Part shown: positions 1 to 7,916 of the stretch, in pieces
How the letters are laid out: each line of letters opens with the position of its first letter
How positions within the stretch are numbered: position 1 is the first letter of the stretch
From: Hyphomicrobium sp.
GTDB lineage: Bacteria; Pseudomonadota; Alphaproteobacteria; Rhizobiales; Hyphomicrobiaceae
Length of the DNA: 41,948 bases
Assembly: GCA_030148725.1 (NCBI GenBank)
Contig: JASBSU010000052.1
Coordinates: forward strand, 1-41,948
Direction of reading: 5' to 3'
Position numbers and translations under genes: made by a program
Notes under the pieces: generated by a model
The model's database searches: none
What the model was told of the DNA's origin: nothing
What the model saw: only the letters and a program-made list of their open reading frames with translations

Positions 1-152
1 GGCGCGGGTGCGTGCTCACAATACGCCGGAGTTTGCGGCACGATGGGTCCTCGGGACATGCCCGAGGATGACACTTTCACGCGAGCGCTAAGCGCTAACT
101 CCAGGCACAAAGGAAACGCAGGTCGCGCTTCCTCGATGCGATCGGCCGGATT
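1..152. other. Left-edge leader before the GTA chimera
   Basis: No gene can be supported here. All three forward frames are short; none resembles the C-terminus of a GTA terminase, which normally precedes the portal gene. A purine-rich AAAGGAA at about 108-114 looks like a ribosome binding site for the following gene. The frame of the portal gene is open from 99 (after TAA at 96-98) and reads FLDAIGRIL-like residues typical of a portal N-terminus, but has no ATG or GTG. Confidence 0.5.
49..67. other. Hairpin upstream of GTA chimera
   Basis: A perfect 7-bp inverted repeat, CCTCGGG at 49-55 and CCCGAGG at 61-67, encloses a 5-base loop ACATG. No T-run follows on either strand. It could be a weak terminator of an upstream gene or a leader structure; nothing decides between these. 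Confidence 0.3.
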
Positions 153-2783
153 TTGCCTGCCCGCTCGCCAAGACGAGAAGCAAAGGCCAGCGCCACGGGA
201 CCGCTCATCGCGTGGGAGCCGCTGGGACAGCCGGTGTGGAGCCCGCGCGATTATTCCGCTTTCGCGCGCGAAGGCTTCATGCAGAACGCGATCGTCTATC
301 GCTCGGTGCGCATGATCGCGGAAGCCGCGGCCTCGGTGCCGCTGCTGGCGTACGATGGCGATGACGAGCTCGAACAGCATCCGCTGCTGAACCTTCTAGC
401 GCGGCCTTCGCCCGATCACACGGCAACGGATTTCCTCGAAGCCTGGTACGGCTTCCTGCTCGTCTCAGGCAACGCCTACGTGGAAGCTGTTGGCGTCAGC
501 GGGCGCCTGCGCGAGCTTTATGTCTTGCGCCCCGATCGCATGAAGGTGATCCCGGGGCCGAACGGATGGCCGGAGGCTTTCGAGTATTCGGCCAATGGGA
601 CCTCGGTGCGCTTCGCCGACGAACCGGTAACAGGTGTGCGGCCGATCCTGCACACGCGGCTGTTCCATCCCGACAACGATCACTACGGCATGAGCCCGAT
701 CGAGGCAGCGGCCGTGGCCATCGACATCCACAACGAGACGTCTGCGTGGAACAAGGCGCTGCTCGACAATTCGGCCCGGCCGTCGGGGGCACTGGTGTAC
801 GGCGGGGGCAACGGCAACCTGACGGGCGAGCAATTCAAGCGGTTGCGCGGCGAATTGGAAGAGGCATTCCAGGGTGCGCGCAATGCCGGGCGGCCGATGC
901 TGCTGGAAGGTGGGCTCGACTGGAAGCCCTTGTCGCTGTCGCCGAAGGACATGGACTTCATCGCGGCTAAGCACGCGGCGGCGCGCGACATCGCGCTGGC
1001 GCTGGGCGTGCCGCCGATGCTGCTCGGGATACCGGGCGACAACACTTACACGTGGGATGCGCGGCCCTATCCGGCATTTCCGACGGATACCGATGTTTGG
1101 GGTGACGGCGAGAACTGGCGCCTCGGTCATTGGCTCACAGGCCGCTTCTCCAGCGCACCGCTGGCGGAAACCGTGGCGCAGGTTCTGCAGGATTTCGGAT
1201 TCGGACATCACAACACGGGTGCGCTGACGGGCACTGTGCCAGGTTTCGTCATCGATCGCGTGATGGCGGCGCGCGATGCGCTCGAGCCGTTGGAACTCGC
1301 ATTCTTCTTCGATTGCGTGGAGAGCGGGGGCGAGATCGTCTTCCGACATCGCGGTGCGGAGCCGCCGGTCATCGCGCTGAGCGAAGGCGATCTGGTCGAG
1401 ACGAGCGAAAGCGCGGCGCTCGCATCTTTTACGCGCGGGCAGGAAACGGAGCTGCCAGCATCGGCGAAGGTGCGGTTCATCTCATCGGCCGGCGACTACG
1501 GACAAGCCGTTGCCGAGGCGCGGCGGATTGCGGGCGCCAGCGGGCGCGTCAGCCAGGCGGATCTTCCGCTGGTGCTCGATGGCGCGCAGGCGGAAGGTAT
1601 CGTCGAGACGTGGCTGTTCGAAGCCTGGGCGGCGCGCGAGCGTGCCAGCTTCTCGCTGCCGCCGAGCCGGCTCGCGGTCGAGCCGGGGGACAACCTGCAG
1701 GTCCATCGTGCGAGCGGCAGCCGGCTGCTGCGGATCACGGAGATCGGCGAGCATGGCGCGCGCGAGATCGAGGCACGCAGTGTCGATCCGGAAATCTACG
1801 CGACTGGCGCGGGGAGAGAGCGTCAAGGGCGGGGCGGTGCTCCGGTCATCACCGGACAACCGCTGGCGTTGTTCGTCGATTTGCCGCTGCTGCGCGGCGA
1901 TGAGCCGGTCGAGGCCGGATATGTGGCGGCGACGCAGTCACCCTGGCCGGGTGGTGTCGCGATCTATGGATCGCCGGAAACCACCGGCTATGTCCTCAAA
2001 GGATTGGCGACGGCGCCGGCGACTGTCGGCATCACGCTGGAGGATTTGCCGCCCGGGCCGGAAGGGCGGCTCGATCATGGAACCCGGTTGCGTGTGAAGG
2101 TCGAAGGCGAGGCGTTGACGTCGTGCACGCTGCTGCAACTCTACTCGGGACGCAACGTGGCAGCGCTGCGCAACGCCGATGGCGCATGGGAGGTGCTGCA
2201 GTTCGCCAATGCCGCGCTCATCGCGCCGGGGACCTACGAGCTTACCGGCCTGTTGCGCGGTCAGGGTGGCACCGAGGGCGCGATGCGGTTGCCGCTCAGC
2301 GCTGGTGCTCGGTTCGTGCTGGTCAACACGGCGTTGGCGCGGCTTGACCTGACGGCGTCCGAGGTGCGGCTGCCGTACTCGTGGCGCATCGGGCCGGCGA
2401 CGCGCGACATCGGCGATGCCACCTATGCGACCAGGTCACATGCATTCGCGGGGCTGGGGCTCAGGCCGCTGTCGCCTGTGCATGTCCGCGCCGTTCGCAG
2501 CGATGGCGATGTGCTGCTGTCGTGGGTACGACGGACACGTGTCGGCGGGGATGCCTGGGAGTCGCCCGAGGTTCCGCTCGGCGAGGACGCAGAGGCTTAC
2601 GAGGTCGAGGTGCTCGACGGGGACGACGTGAAGCGCACCCTGACGGCGAGCAGCACAAGCGTCGTCTACTCGGCGGCGGAACAGACATCGGATTTCGGCG
2701 GACCGCAGTCGCTGCTGGACGTGAGAGTCTATCAGGTGTCGGCAAGCTATGGCCGCGGGGCACCGCGCGTCGCGACAGTCTAA
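153..2783 (+). CDS. Chimeric GTA protein: portal N-terminus fused to host-specificity (tail tip) C-terminus
   Basis: Residues 1 to about 299 match HK97-family GTA portal proteins (RcGTA g3 type), with the conserved runs HPLLNLLARP, GNAYVEA, DDHYG-like DNDHYGMSPIEAA, LLDNSARPSGALVY and GVPPMLLGIPGDNTY. From about residue 300 the sequence switches, in frame, to the part of the GTA host-specificity protein (g15 type) that follows its TIM-barrel domain, beginning TWDARPYPAFP and then WRLGHWLTGR. The switch lies near base 1047-1053. The last quarter of the portal, genes g4 to g14 and the first half of g15 are missing. The only usable start is TTG at 153; AGG at 120 sits where an ATG would be expected. 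A functional portal or tail tip is unlikely. It is either a deletion scar or an assembly collapse. The next genes, endolysin and holin, are the usual distal GTA neighbours in this order of bacteria. Confidence 0.85.
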   Translation: MPARSPRREAKASATGPLIAWEPLGQPVWSPRDYSAFAREGFMQNAIVYRSVRMIAEAAASVPLLAYDGDDELEQHPLLNLLARPSPDHTATDFLEAWYGFLLVSGNAYVEAVGVSGRLRELYVLRPDRMKVIPGPNGWPEAFEYSANGTSVRFADEPVTGVRPILHTRLFHPDNDHYGMSPIEAAAVAIDIHNETSAWNKALLDNSARPSGALVYGGGNGNLTGEQFKRLRGELEEAFQGARNAGRPMLLEGGLDWKPLSLSPKDMDFIAAKHAAARDIALALGVPPMLLGIPGDNTYTWDARPYPAFPTDTDVWGDGENWRLGHWLTGRFSSAPLAETVAQVLQDFGFGHHNTGALTGTVPGFVIDRVMAARDALEPLELAFFFDCVESGGEIVFRHRGAEPPVIALSEGDLVETSESAALASFTRGQETELPASAKVRFISSAGDYGQAVAEARRIAGASGRVSQADLPLVLDGAQAEGIVETWLFEAWAARERASFSLPPSRLAVEPGDNLQVHRASGSRLLRITEIGEHGAREIEARSVDPEIYATGAGRERQGRGGAPVITGQPLALFVDLPLLRGDEPVEAGYVAATQSPWPGGVAIYGSPETTGYVLKGLATAPATVGITLEDLPPGPEGRLDHGTRLRVKVEGEALTSCTLLQLYSGRNVAALRNADGAWEVLQFANAALIAPGTYELTGLLRGQGGTEGAMRLPLSAGARFVLVNTALARLDLTASEVRLPYSWRIGPATRDIGDATYATRSHAFAGLGLRPLSPVHVRAVRSDGDVLLSWVRRTRVGGDAWESPEVPLGEDAEAYEVEVLDGDDVKRTLTASSTSVVYSAAEQTSDFGGPQSLLDVRVYQVSASYGRGAPRVATV

Positions 2784-2801
2784 AAATCAGGAACGCGGTG
2801 T

Positions 2802-3800
2802 ATGCAGCAGCCCGAGTGGATGGCGGCGGCGTGGGCGCAGCTTGGCCAGCGCGAGATCGCTGGGTCGGCCGACAACGCGCGCATCCGCGCGATGTTTCGC
2901 GACGTGGGACAGCCGCCGAGCCTACACGATGAGGTGGCGTGGTGCGCGGCGTTCGTCGGCGCATGCCTTGAACGTTCCGGGCATGCTTCGACGCGATCGC
3001 TGATGGCGCGCTCGTATCTCAGGTGGGGCGAGCCTGCCGAAGATGCGCTCGCCGGGGCGATTGCCGTGCTGTCGCGCGGGAGCGATCCGGCGGCCGGCCA
3101 CGTCGGCTTTCTCGTCGGCGAGACGGAGAGCCAGGTGGTGCTGCTCGGCGGCAATCAAGGAGATGCGGTGAGCGTCTCCGCCTATCCAAAAGCGCGTCTG
3201 CTCGGGATCCGATGGCCGCGCGTTTCGGAACCTGCGGCGGAGCATGCAGCCGTCGAGACGGCGGACGTATCGACGACGTTTGCCGGTGCCCTCGCGCATG
3301 TTCTCGAGGTGGAGGGCGGGTTCAGTAATGATCCTTATGATCCTGGCGGGCCGACCAACAAAGGCATCACGCTGCGCGTGCTTGCAGCCTGGAAGGGCGT
3401 ACCGCTCGATGCGGGTTCTCGTGCCGCGCTGACGGCGGAGTTGCGGCGCATCGCCGACGATACTGTCCGCGACATTTATCTGCAGCGCTACTGGCGGCCG
3501 GCGCATTGCCAGGAAATGGCGCCGGCACTCGCGTTCTTTCATTTCGATGCGGCGGTCAATCACGGGGTGACGGGTGCGATGCGCCTGTTGCAGCGCGCGG
3601 TCGGCACAGATGCCGATGGCGAGATCGGTCCGAACACGCGGGCGGCGATAGCTCGGCTGCCCATCGACGAGATCCTGCAGCGCTACGCCGAGGTTCGACG
3701 CGCGCGCTATCGGTCGCTGCAACATTTCTGGCGGTTCGGACGCGGGTGGCTGGCGCGTGTGGACAAGACGCTGTCGCGCGCGCGGCTGCTGATCGGGTAG
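2802..3800 (+). CDS. Two-domain GTA endolysin: TIGR02594/CHAP-like peptidase plus GH108 muramidase
   Basis: The protein has 332 residues and should cut peptidoglycan. Residues 1-140 look like the TIGR02594 family (cysteine-peptidase-like), with candidate catalytic Cys48 in EVAWCAAF and His100 in AGHVGF. Residues about 160-250 are a glycoside hydrolase 108 N-acetylmuramidase domain with the signature VEGGFSNDPYDPGGPTNKG, catalytic Glu171. The C-terminus (about 255-330) resembles a PG_binding_3 domain. It begins 18 bases after the chimeric GTA gene, with AGGAA before its ATG, and is followed by a holin-like gene, so it fits the lysis end of a GTA cluster. All key residues are intact, in contrast to the broken upstream gene. 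Confidence 0.85.
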   Translation: MQQPEWMAAAWAQLGQREIAGSADNARIRAMFRDVGQPPSLHDEVAWCAAFVGACLERSGHASTRSLMARSYLRWGEPAEDALAGAIAVLSRGSDPAAGHVGFLVGETESQVVLLGGNQGDAVSVSAYPKARLLGIRWPRVSEPAAEHAAVETADVSTTFAGALAHVLEVEGGFSNDPYDPGGPTNKGITLRVLAAWKGVPLDAGSRAALTAELRRIADDTVRDIYLQRYWRPAHCQEMAPALAFFHFDAAVNHGVTGAMRLLQRAVGTDADGEIGPNTRAAIARLPIDEILQRYAEVRRARYRSLQHFWRFGRGWLARVDKTLSRARLLIG

Positions 3801-3848
3801 GATGCGCGCGGAGATTTCACTCTTGCACGCAAAGAAGGAGAGACCGCT

Positions 3849-4127
3849 ATGACCGAGACGAAGAATGAGGCGCCGACGAGCGGCAAGTGGTGGGGACAGT
3901 CGATCACCATCTGGGGCGCGATCATCACCGGATTGTCGACGGTGCTTCCGGCGCTCGGTCCGGCGCTGGGCGTCGACATCACGTCAGACCTGGTGCGTGA
4001 GCTCGGTGACGGCATCGTGCAGACGGTGCAGGCGGTTGGCGGCCTCATCGGCACATTGATGACGGTTTATGGGCGGATGCGTGCAAGCCAGCCGCTGTCG
4101 CAGCGAAATGTGCAACTCAAACTGTGA
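3849..4127 (+). CDS. Small holin-like membrane protein of the GTA remnant
   Basis: This 92-residue protein has two hydrophobic segments, about residues 19-40 (ITIWGAIITGLSTVLPALG) and 57-74 (VQAVGGLIGTLMTVYGRM), with a charged N-terminus. AAGGAG precedes the ATG by about 10 bases. Size, two membrane passes and position right after the endolysin match the holin-like genes that end GTA clusters in Hyphomicrobiales. The role in membrane permeabilisation is inferred from context; no catalytic motif exists. Confidence 0.65.
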   Translation: MTETKNEAPTSGKWWGQSITIWGAIITGLSTVLPALGPALGVDITSDLVRELGDGIVQTVQAVGGLIGTLMTVYGRMRASQPLSQRNVQLKL

Positions 4128-4222
4128 GGCGCGCGCTGCGCACATTCATGAGCGGTTCAGCGCTCGGCGTTTAACCATGCGCTCGAGCCTCTCATGCATT
4201 CATCATATTATTCATCACATAC

Positions 4223-4516
4223 ATGCTTCGAATATTTGCTGCGACCTTGCTCGCGTGCGTTCTTCCATCAATGTCCTCCGCGTCGCCAGTCTGCATCACA
4301 GACTGGTCGATAGCGGCGCCGATCGTCTATCGCGAGAAGCTGACGACCGTCGAAGCGCTGTCGCGCATTGCCGCCGACAAGATGGCGGGGAGTGTCATCG
4401 TGCGAACGGCCCTGTGCGAGGAGGATGGCGTCTTCTCCTACAGGATCATCGCGCGTGACAGTCAGGGCCGGCTGTCGACGCTGACGGTGGATGCGCGTGC
4501 GCCATTCGGGCGGTGA
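4223..4516 (+). CDS. Small secreted PepSY-like protein, possible FeuN-type inhibitor of the downstream kinase
   Basis: The 97-residue product begins with a clear Sec signal (MLRIFAATLLACVLPSMSSA, cleavage near 20-22). The mature part has a PepSY-like ending, with VFSYRIIARDSQGRLSTLTVDA, and two cysteines (in SPVCITDW and ALCEEDG) that could pair in the periplasm. It lies upstream of the feuP/feuQ-like pair. In Sinorhizobium a small periplasmic protein, FeuN, is encoded in front of feuPQ and restrains FeuQ; this gene has the right size, export signal and neighbourhood, though a DUF1428 gene is in between. No Shine-Dalgarno sequence is visible before the ATG; the leader is unusually AT-rich (4195-4222). 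Function is inference. Confidence 0.65.
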   Translation: MLRIFAATLLACVLPSMSSASPVCITDWSIAAPIVYREKLTTVEALSRIAADKMAGSVIVRTALCEEDGVFSYRIIARDSQGRLSTLTVDARAPFGR

Positions 4517-4600
4517 GCGGAGCAACGGTTTCGCAGCCGTGCCGTTTTCCTCTAAGGTCGCCGCGATGGCCTTTCAGAGCCCCAGTAGAGGAGGAATGTG

Positions 4601-4963
4601 ATGGCGTATGTCGATGGATTCGTGGTGCCGGTGCCGAAGAAGAAACTCGATGCCTATCGAAAGCTGGCGCTCAAGGCGGGCAAGATCTGGCTCGAGCACG
4701 GGGCGCTGGAGTTCAGGGAATGCGTCGCCGACGATGTGAAGCCGGGAAAATGGACATCCTTCCCGCAGAGCGTAAAGCTGAAGCCGGACGAGGTCGTCGT
4801 GTTCTCCTACATCGTTTACCGGAACCGCGCGTCGCGGGATAAAATCAACAAGAAGATCATGGAAGATCCGAGGCTGGAGAGCATGATGGCCGGCAAGGAA
4901 ATGCCATTCGACGGCAAGCGCATGATTTTCGGTGGTTTTGAATCCCTTGTCGCCCTGAAATAG
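4601..4963 (+). CDS. DUF1428 family protein
   Basis: A 120-residue cytosolic protein starting MAYVDGFVVPVPK and ending in a GGFESLV motif, typical of DUF1428 (a dimeric alpha/beta-barrel, YbaA-like family of unknown function). The ATG at 4601 is chosen over the GTG codon just before it because GAGGAGG at 4588-4594 is 6 bases upstream. It has its own gap on both sides and is probably monocistronic. It separates the PepSY-like gene from feuP, where a direct adjacency might be expected. Confidence 0.85.
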   Translation: MAYVDGFVVPVPKKKLDAYRKLALKAGKIWLEHGALEFRECVADDVKPGKWTSFPQSVKLKPDEVVVFSYIVYRNRASRDKINKKIMEDPRLESMMAGKEMPFDGKRMIFGGFESLVALK

Positions 4964-5042
4964 GGCCACTGCCGCGCACTAGGATGAATCGAGGCACCCC
5001 GCTATAGTCCCGCCGGTTTCAGGCAGTGGAAGCGGGGGAGCC

Positions 5043-5717
5043 GTGCGCGTTCTGGTCGTCGAGGATGACAAAGATCTCAACCGGCAGCTCGTCTCGGCTC
5101 TCGGTGATGCGGGCTACGCCGTCGACAGCGCTTTCGATGGCGAAGAGGGCTACTTCCTGGGCGATACCGAGCCCTACGACATCGTCATATTGGATATCGG
5201 CCTGCCGAAGATGGACGGCATCTCGATTCTCGAGCAGTGGCGCCGCTCCGACCGCAAGATGCCGGTGATCATCCTCACAGCGCGCGACCGTTGGAGCGAC
5301 AAGGTGGCCGGCATGGATGCCGGCGCGGACGATTACGTCGCCAAGCCTTTCCACATGGAAGAGTTGCTCGCCCGGGTGAGGGCTCAGGTGCGCCGGGCTT
5401 CCGGTCACGCGAAGAGCGAGATCGAGTGCGGGCCGCTGCGGCTCGACACCAAGACGGCGCGCGTCACCTGCAACGGGCAGCAGGTCAAGCTGACGTCGCA
5501 CGAATACCGGCTGCTCGCCTATCTCATGCACCACAATGGGCGGGTGGTGTCGCGCACGGAATTGGTCGAACACCTCTACGAGCAGGACTTCGACCGCGAT
5601 TCGAACACGATTGAGGTGTTCATCGGCCGTTTGCGCAAGAAAATCCCCGTTGATGTCATTGAGACCGTGCGCGGACTCGGATACCGCCTAAGCGAGACGC
5701 CCAGCCAGCCGTCGTAA
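5043..5717 (+). CDS. feuP: OmpR/PhoP-type response regulator, FeuP-like
   Basis: The 224-residue protein has a receiver domain (1-115) with acidic residues Asp8/Asp9, phosphoacceptor Asp51 in VILDIGLPKMDG and Lys in the KPFHMEE switch, then a winged-helix Trans_reg_C domain (125-218) with SHEYRLL, the NTIEVFIGRLRKK recognition region and ETVRGLGYRL. GTG start, GCGGGGGAG upstream. It is followed after 53 bases by its sensor kinase. The position immediately upstream of the cycHJKL genes matches feuPQ of Rhizobium leguminosarum, and FeuP/FeuQ in Sinorhizobium control cyclic glucan export. The PhoP-like architecture is certain; the FeuP name rests on synteny and recalled sequence similarity. Confidence 0.8.
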   Translation: MRVLVVEDDKDLNRQLVSALGDAGYAVDSAFDGEEGYFLGDTEPYDIVILDIGLPKMDGISILEQWRRSDRKMPVIILTARDRWSDKVAGMDAGADDYVAKPFHMEELLARVRAQVRRASGHAKSEIECGPLRLDTKTARVTCNGQQVKLTSHEYRLLAYLMHHNGRVVSRTELVEHLYEQDFDRDSNTIEVFIGRLRKKIPVDVIETVRGLGYRLSETPSQPS

Positions 5718-5770
5718 AGGTCGTACGCGGCGCGCTTGGCGGACCAGGGATCGGGACCACCAGAGAGCGC

Positions 5771-7156
5771 ATGCGCTTCAACTCGCTCGCCTTCCGCCTT
5801 TTCGCAACGGCCGCCGCCTGGACGCTGGTGGTTCTGCCGATTGCCGGCTTCATCATCTATCGGCTCTATCGCGACGACGTGCAGACGAGTTTCGACGGCC
5901 AGCTTCTAAAGCTCGTCAATGCCATTACCGTCGATTCGATGGGCTCGTCGGGCGATGCGCAGCCACTGCCGCCGAGCAATCTCTATGAACCGCTGTTCGA
6001 GGTCACGCACTCGGGCTGGTACTGGCAGATCACGCCGCTGTCGCCGGCCAACGGGCGCAAGCTGGTTTCGCCTTCTCTCGCCACATGGTCGTTGCCGTCG
6101 CCGGCAGCGAAGTCGGTCGCGCCCGACGAGACCGGCGCGCGCTGGATGAACGTCAAGGGTCCGAAGGGTGAGCCTCTGCGCATGGTGGAGGTGATCGATT
6201 CGCTGGGCCATGAGCCCGGGCGGCCGACGTACTCCATCGTGGTTGCGGGGCCGCAGGACTGGCTCGATCATCTGGTGGCGAACTTCGGCTATCGCCTTTC
6301 GACGGCGCTTGCACTGGCCGGTCTCGGGCTTGTGGCGGTCACGCTGTTTCAAGTGAGGTTCGGCCTCTTGCCGTTGCGGAGGATCGAGGGCGGCCTCTCC
6401 AACATTCGCAACGGCACCGCGACGACGCTCGAAGGCGACCTGCCGGCCGAGATCGAGCCGTTGCAGTCGGAGCTCAATGCTCTCATCCGGTCGAACCAGG
6501 CCATCGTCGATCGGGCGCGCACGCAGGTGGGCAACCTCGCGCACGCATTGAAAACGCCGCTGGCGGTGATCGCGAACGAGGCACGAGCCGACAAGACGGG
6601 GCTCGGTGAAAAAGTCATCGAGCAGGCCGAGATCATGAAGCAGTCGGTGACGCGCTATCTCGACCGGGCTCGCATGGCGGCCCGGGTGGGCGTTATCGGA
6701 CGCGTCACGCCGGTTGGTCCGGTGGTCGAGCCGTTGGTGCGGGCGCTACAGCGCATCCACCAGGAAAAGGGTGTGGTGATCCACGTCGAATGCCCGCCAG
6801 ACGCGCGATTCTCCGGCGAAAAGCAGGATCTGGAGGAGATGCTCGGCAATCTGCTCGACAATGCCTGCAAGTGGGCACGGCGCGAGGTGGATCTGACGGT
6901 CGAGGTTCCGCCATCGACGTCGCGGGCGCGCAATCGCAGGCTGGCGATTACCGTTGCCGATGACGGTCCCGGCCTCACCGACGAGCAGCGTTCGCGGATC
7001 GGCAAGCGCGGGTTGCGGCTCGATGAAACCAAGCCGGGATCGGGACTAGGTCTGTCCATCGTTATGGAGCTGGTGCACTCCTACGGCGGCACATGGGACC
7101 TATCGAAGGCCAAGCAGGGTGGACTTGCGGTGCACCTCAATCTGCCGGCTGGCTGA
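5771..7156 (+). CDS. feuQ: Membrane sensor histidine kinase, FeuQ/PhoQ-like
   Basis: The 461-residue kinase has two membrane spans, about residues 12-35 and 175-197, bounding a periplasmic sensor domain of about 140 residues. A short HAMP-like linker leads to the dimerisation helix with phosphoacceptor His258 in NLAHALKTPLAV. The ATP-binding domain is complete: N box LLDNACKWA, G1 DDGPGL and G2 GSGLGLSIV. The HALKTPLAV spelling of the H box is the one seen in PhoQ/FeuQ kinases. It should phosphorylate the regulator encoded just upstream, and its periplasmic domain is the plausible target of the secreted PepSY-like protein at 4223-4516. Confidence 0.8.
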   Translation: MRFNSLAFRLFATAAAWTLVVLPIAGFIIYRLYRDDVQTSFDGQLLKLVNAITVDSMGSSGDAQPLPPSNLYEPLFEVTHSGWYWQITPLSPANGRKLVSPSLATWSLPSPAAKSVAPDETGARWMNVKGPKGEPLRMVEVIDSLGHEPGRPTYSIVVAGPQDWLDHLVANFGYRLSTALALAGLGLVAVTLFQVRFGLLPLRRIEGGLSNIRNGTATTLEGDLPAEIEPLQSELNALIRSNQAIVDRARTQVGNLAHALKTPLAVIANEARADKTGLGEKVIEQAEIMKQSVTRYLDRARMAARVGVIGRVTPVGPVVEPLVRALQRIHQEKGVVIHVECPPDARFSGEKQDLEEMLGNLLDNACKWARREVDLTVEVPPSTSRARNRRLAITVADDGPGLTDEQRSRIGKRGLRLDETKPGSGLGLSIVMELVHSYGGTWDLSKAKQGGLAVHLNLPAG

Positions 7157-7302
7157 CGGCGATCGGTTGGGGATTTTTGCCCCAATCGGGCCGGGTTTCC
7201 GTCACGGCGGCTGCACATTCCTTGGCTAGTCCGCTACACTGTGTTGCAAAAGCACAAGAGGCGCAGAGGGTTATGGCTGGCGCCTTCGGGGAGATACTCG
7301 TC

Positions 7303-7773
7303 ATGCGCACTATGCGCTTTGCTGCCGTCCTGGCGATTCCGTTCCTGCTGCCCGCGTGCAGCGGCGATGGTCCGACCAAGCAGGATGCTGGCCTCCTGAC
7401 CGGCGCTGTCGCGGGCGGCATCATCGGCAACCAGGTTGGTAAGGGCTCCGGCAACGTGCTGGCGACCGTTGCGGGTGCCATGATCGGCGGCATCGTCGGC
7501 AGCGAGATTGGCCGCTCGATGGACGAGCAGGACCGCCGGCTGGCCGAACAGGCGGAATATGCGGCGCTGGAGGAAGGGCCGTCGGATCGTCCGCGTCGGT
7601 GGCGGAACCCGGACAACGGTCGTTATGGCGACGTCGTCCCCGGTCGCCCATACAAGCGGGCGAGCCTCGATTGCCGCGATTACACGCACACGATCTATAT
7701 CGACGGTCGCCCGAAGACGATGCGCGGGACAGCGTGCCGCAATCCTGACGGGACGTGGCGGAACGTTGGCTGA
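7303..7773 (+). CDS. Glycine-zipper lipoprotein, 17 kDa surface antigen type
   Basis: From ATG 7303 the 156-residue product has a lipoprotein signal with lipobox LLPAC, lipidated Cys around residue 20. Residues 30-66 form a glycine zipper (GAVAGGIIGNQVG, then GAMIGGIVGSEIG) as in the Rickettsia 17-kDa antigen and related outer-membrane-associated lipoproteins. The C-terminal part ends with two cysteines in LDCRDYTHT and GTACRNPDGTW. The upstream in-frame extension lacks a signal and is not used; GGGGAG at 7288-7293 supports this start. The gene lies between feuQ and the ccm operon. A structural role in the envelope is the family expectation. Confidence 0.8.
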   Translation: MRTMRFAAVLAIPFLLPACSGDGPTKQDAGLLTGAVAGGIIGNQVGKGSGNVLATVAGAMIGGIVGSEIGRSMDEQDRRLAEQAEYAALEEGPSDRPRRWRNPDNGRYGDVVPGRPYKRASLDCRDYTHTIYIDGRPKTMRGTACRNPDGTWRNVG

Positions 7774-7824
7774 GGTCGCGCGCGTAGGGCCAGACCAGCG
7801 GCCGCCAGCGCTCCTCGGTGGAAA

Positions 7825-7842
7825 GCGCGCGATCGGGCGCGC
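7825..7842. terminator. Possible terminator between lipoprotein gene and ccmI
   Basis: GCGCGC at 7825-7830 pairs with GCGCGC at 7837-7842 around the 6-base loop GATCGG. It is followed by GGGGTAAATTTCTC, not a true T-run. It lies 50 bases after the lipoprotein stop and could end that transcript. Confidence 0.35.
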
Positions 7843-7916
7843 GGGGTAAATTTCTCACCTCATCTTGCGCTGCAGCAGAAACCTTGCCGCGGGCGTTGGG
7901 CTTGTAAGTTGGCCTC

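Noticed and set aside
43-315. Short open frame at the left edge overlapping the portal start
   Set aside because: It is out of frame with the clear portal coding sequence and its product resembles nothing; codon pattern is that of a shadow.
4980-5008. TATAGT at 5003-5008 as a -10 for feuP
   Set aside because: No acceptable -35 is found 16-18 bases upstream.
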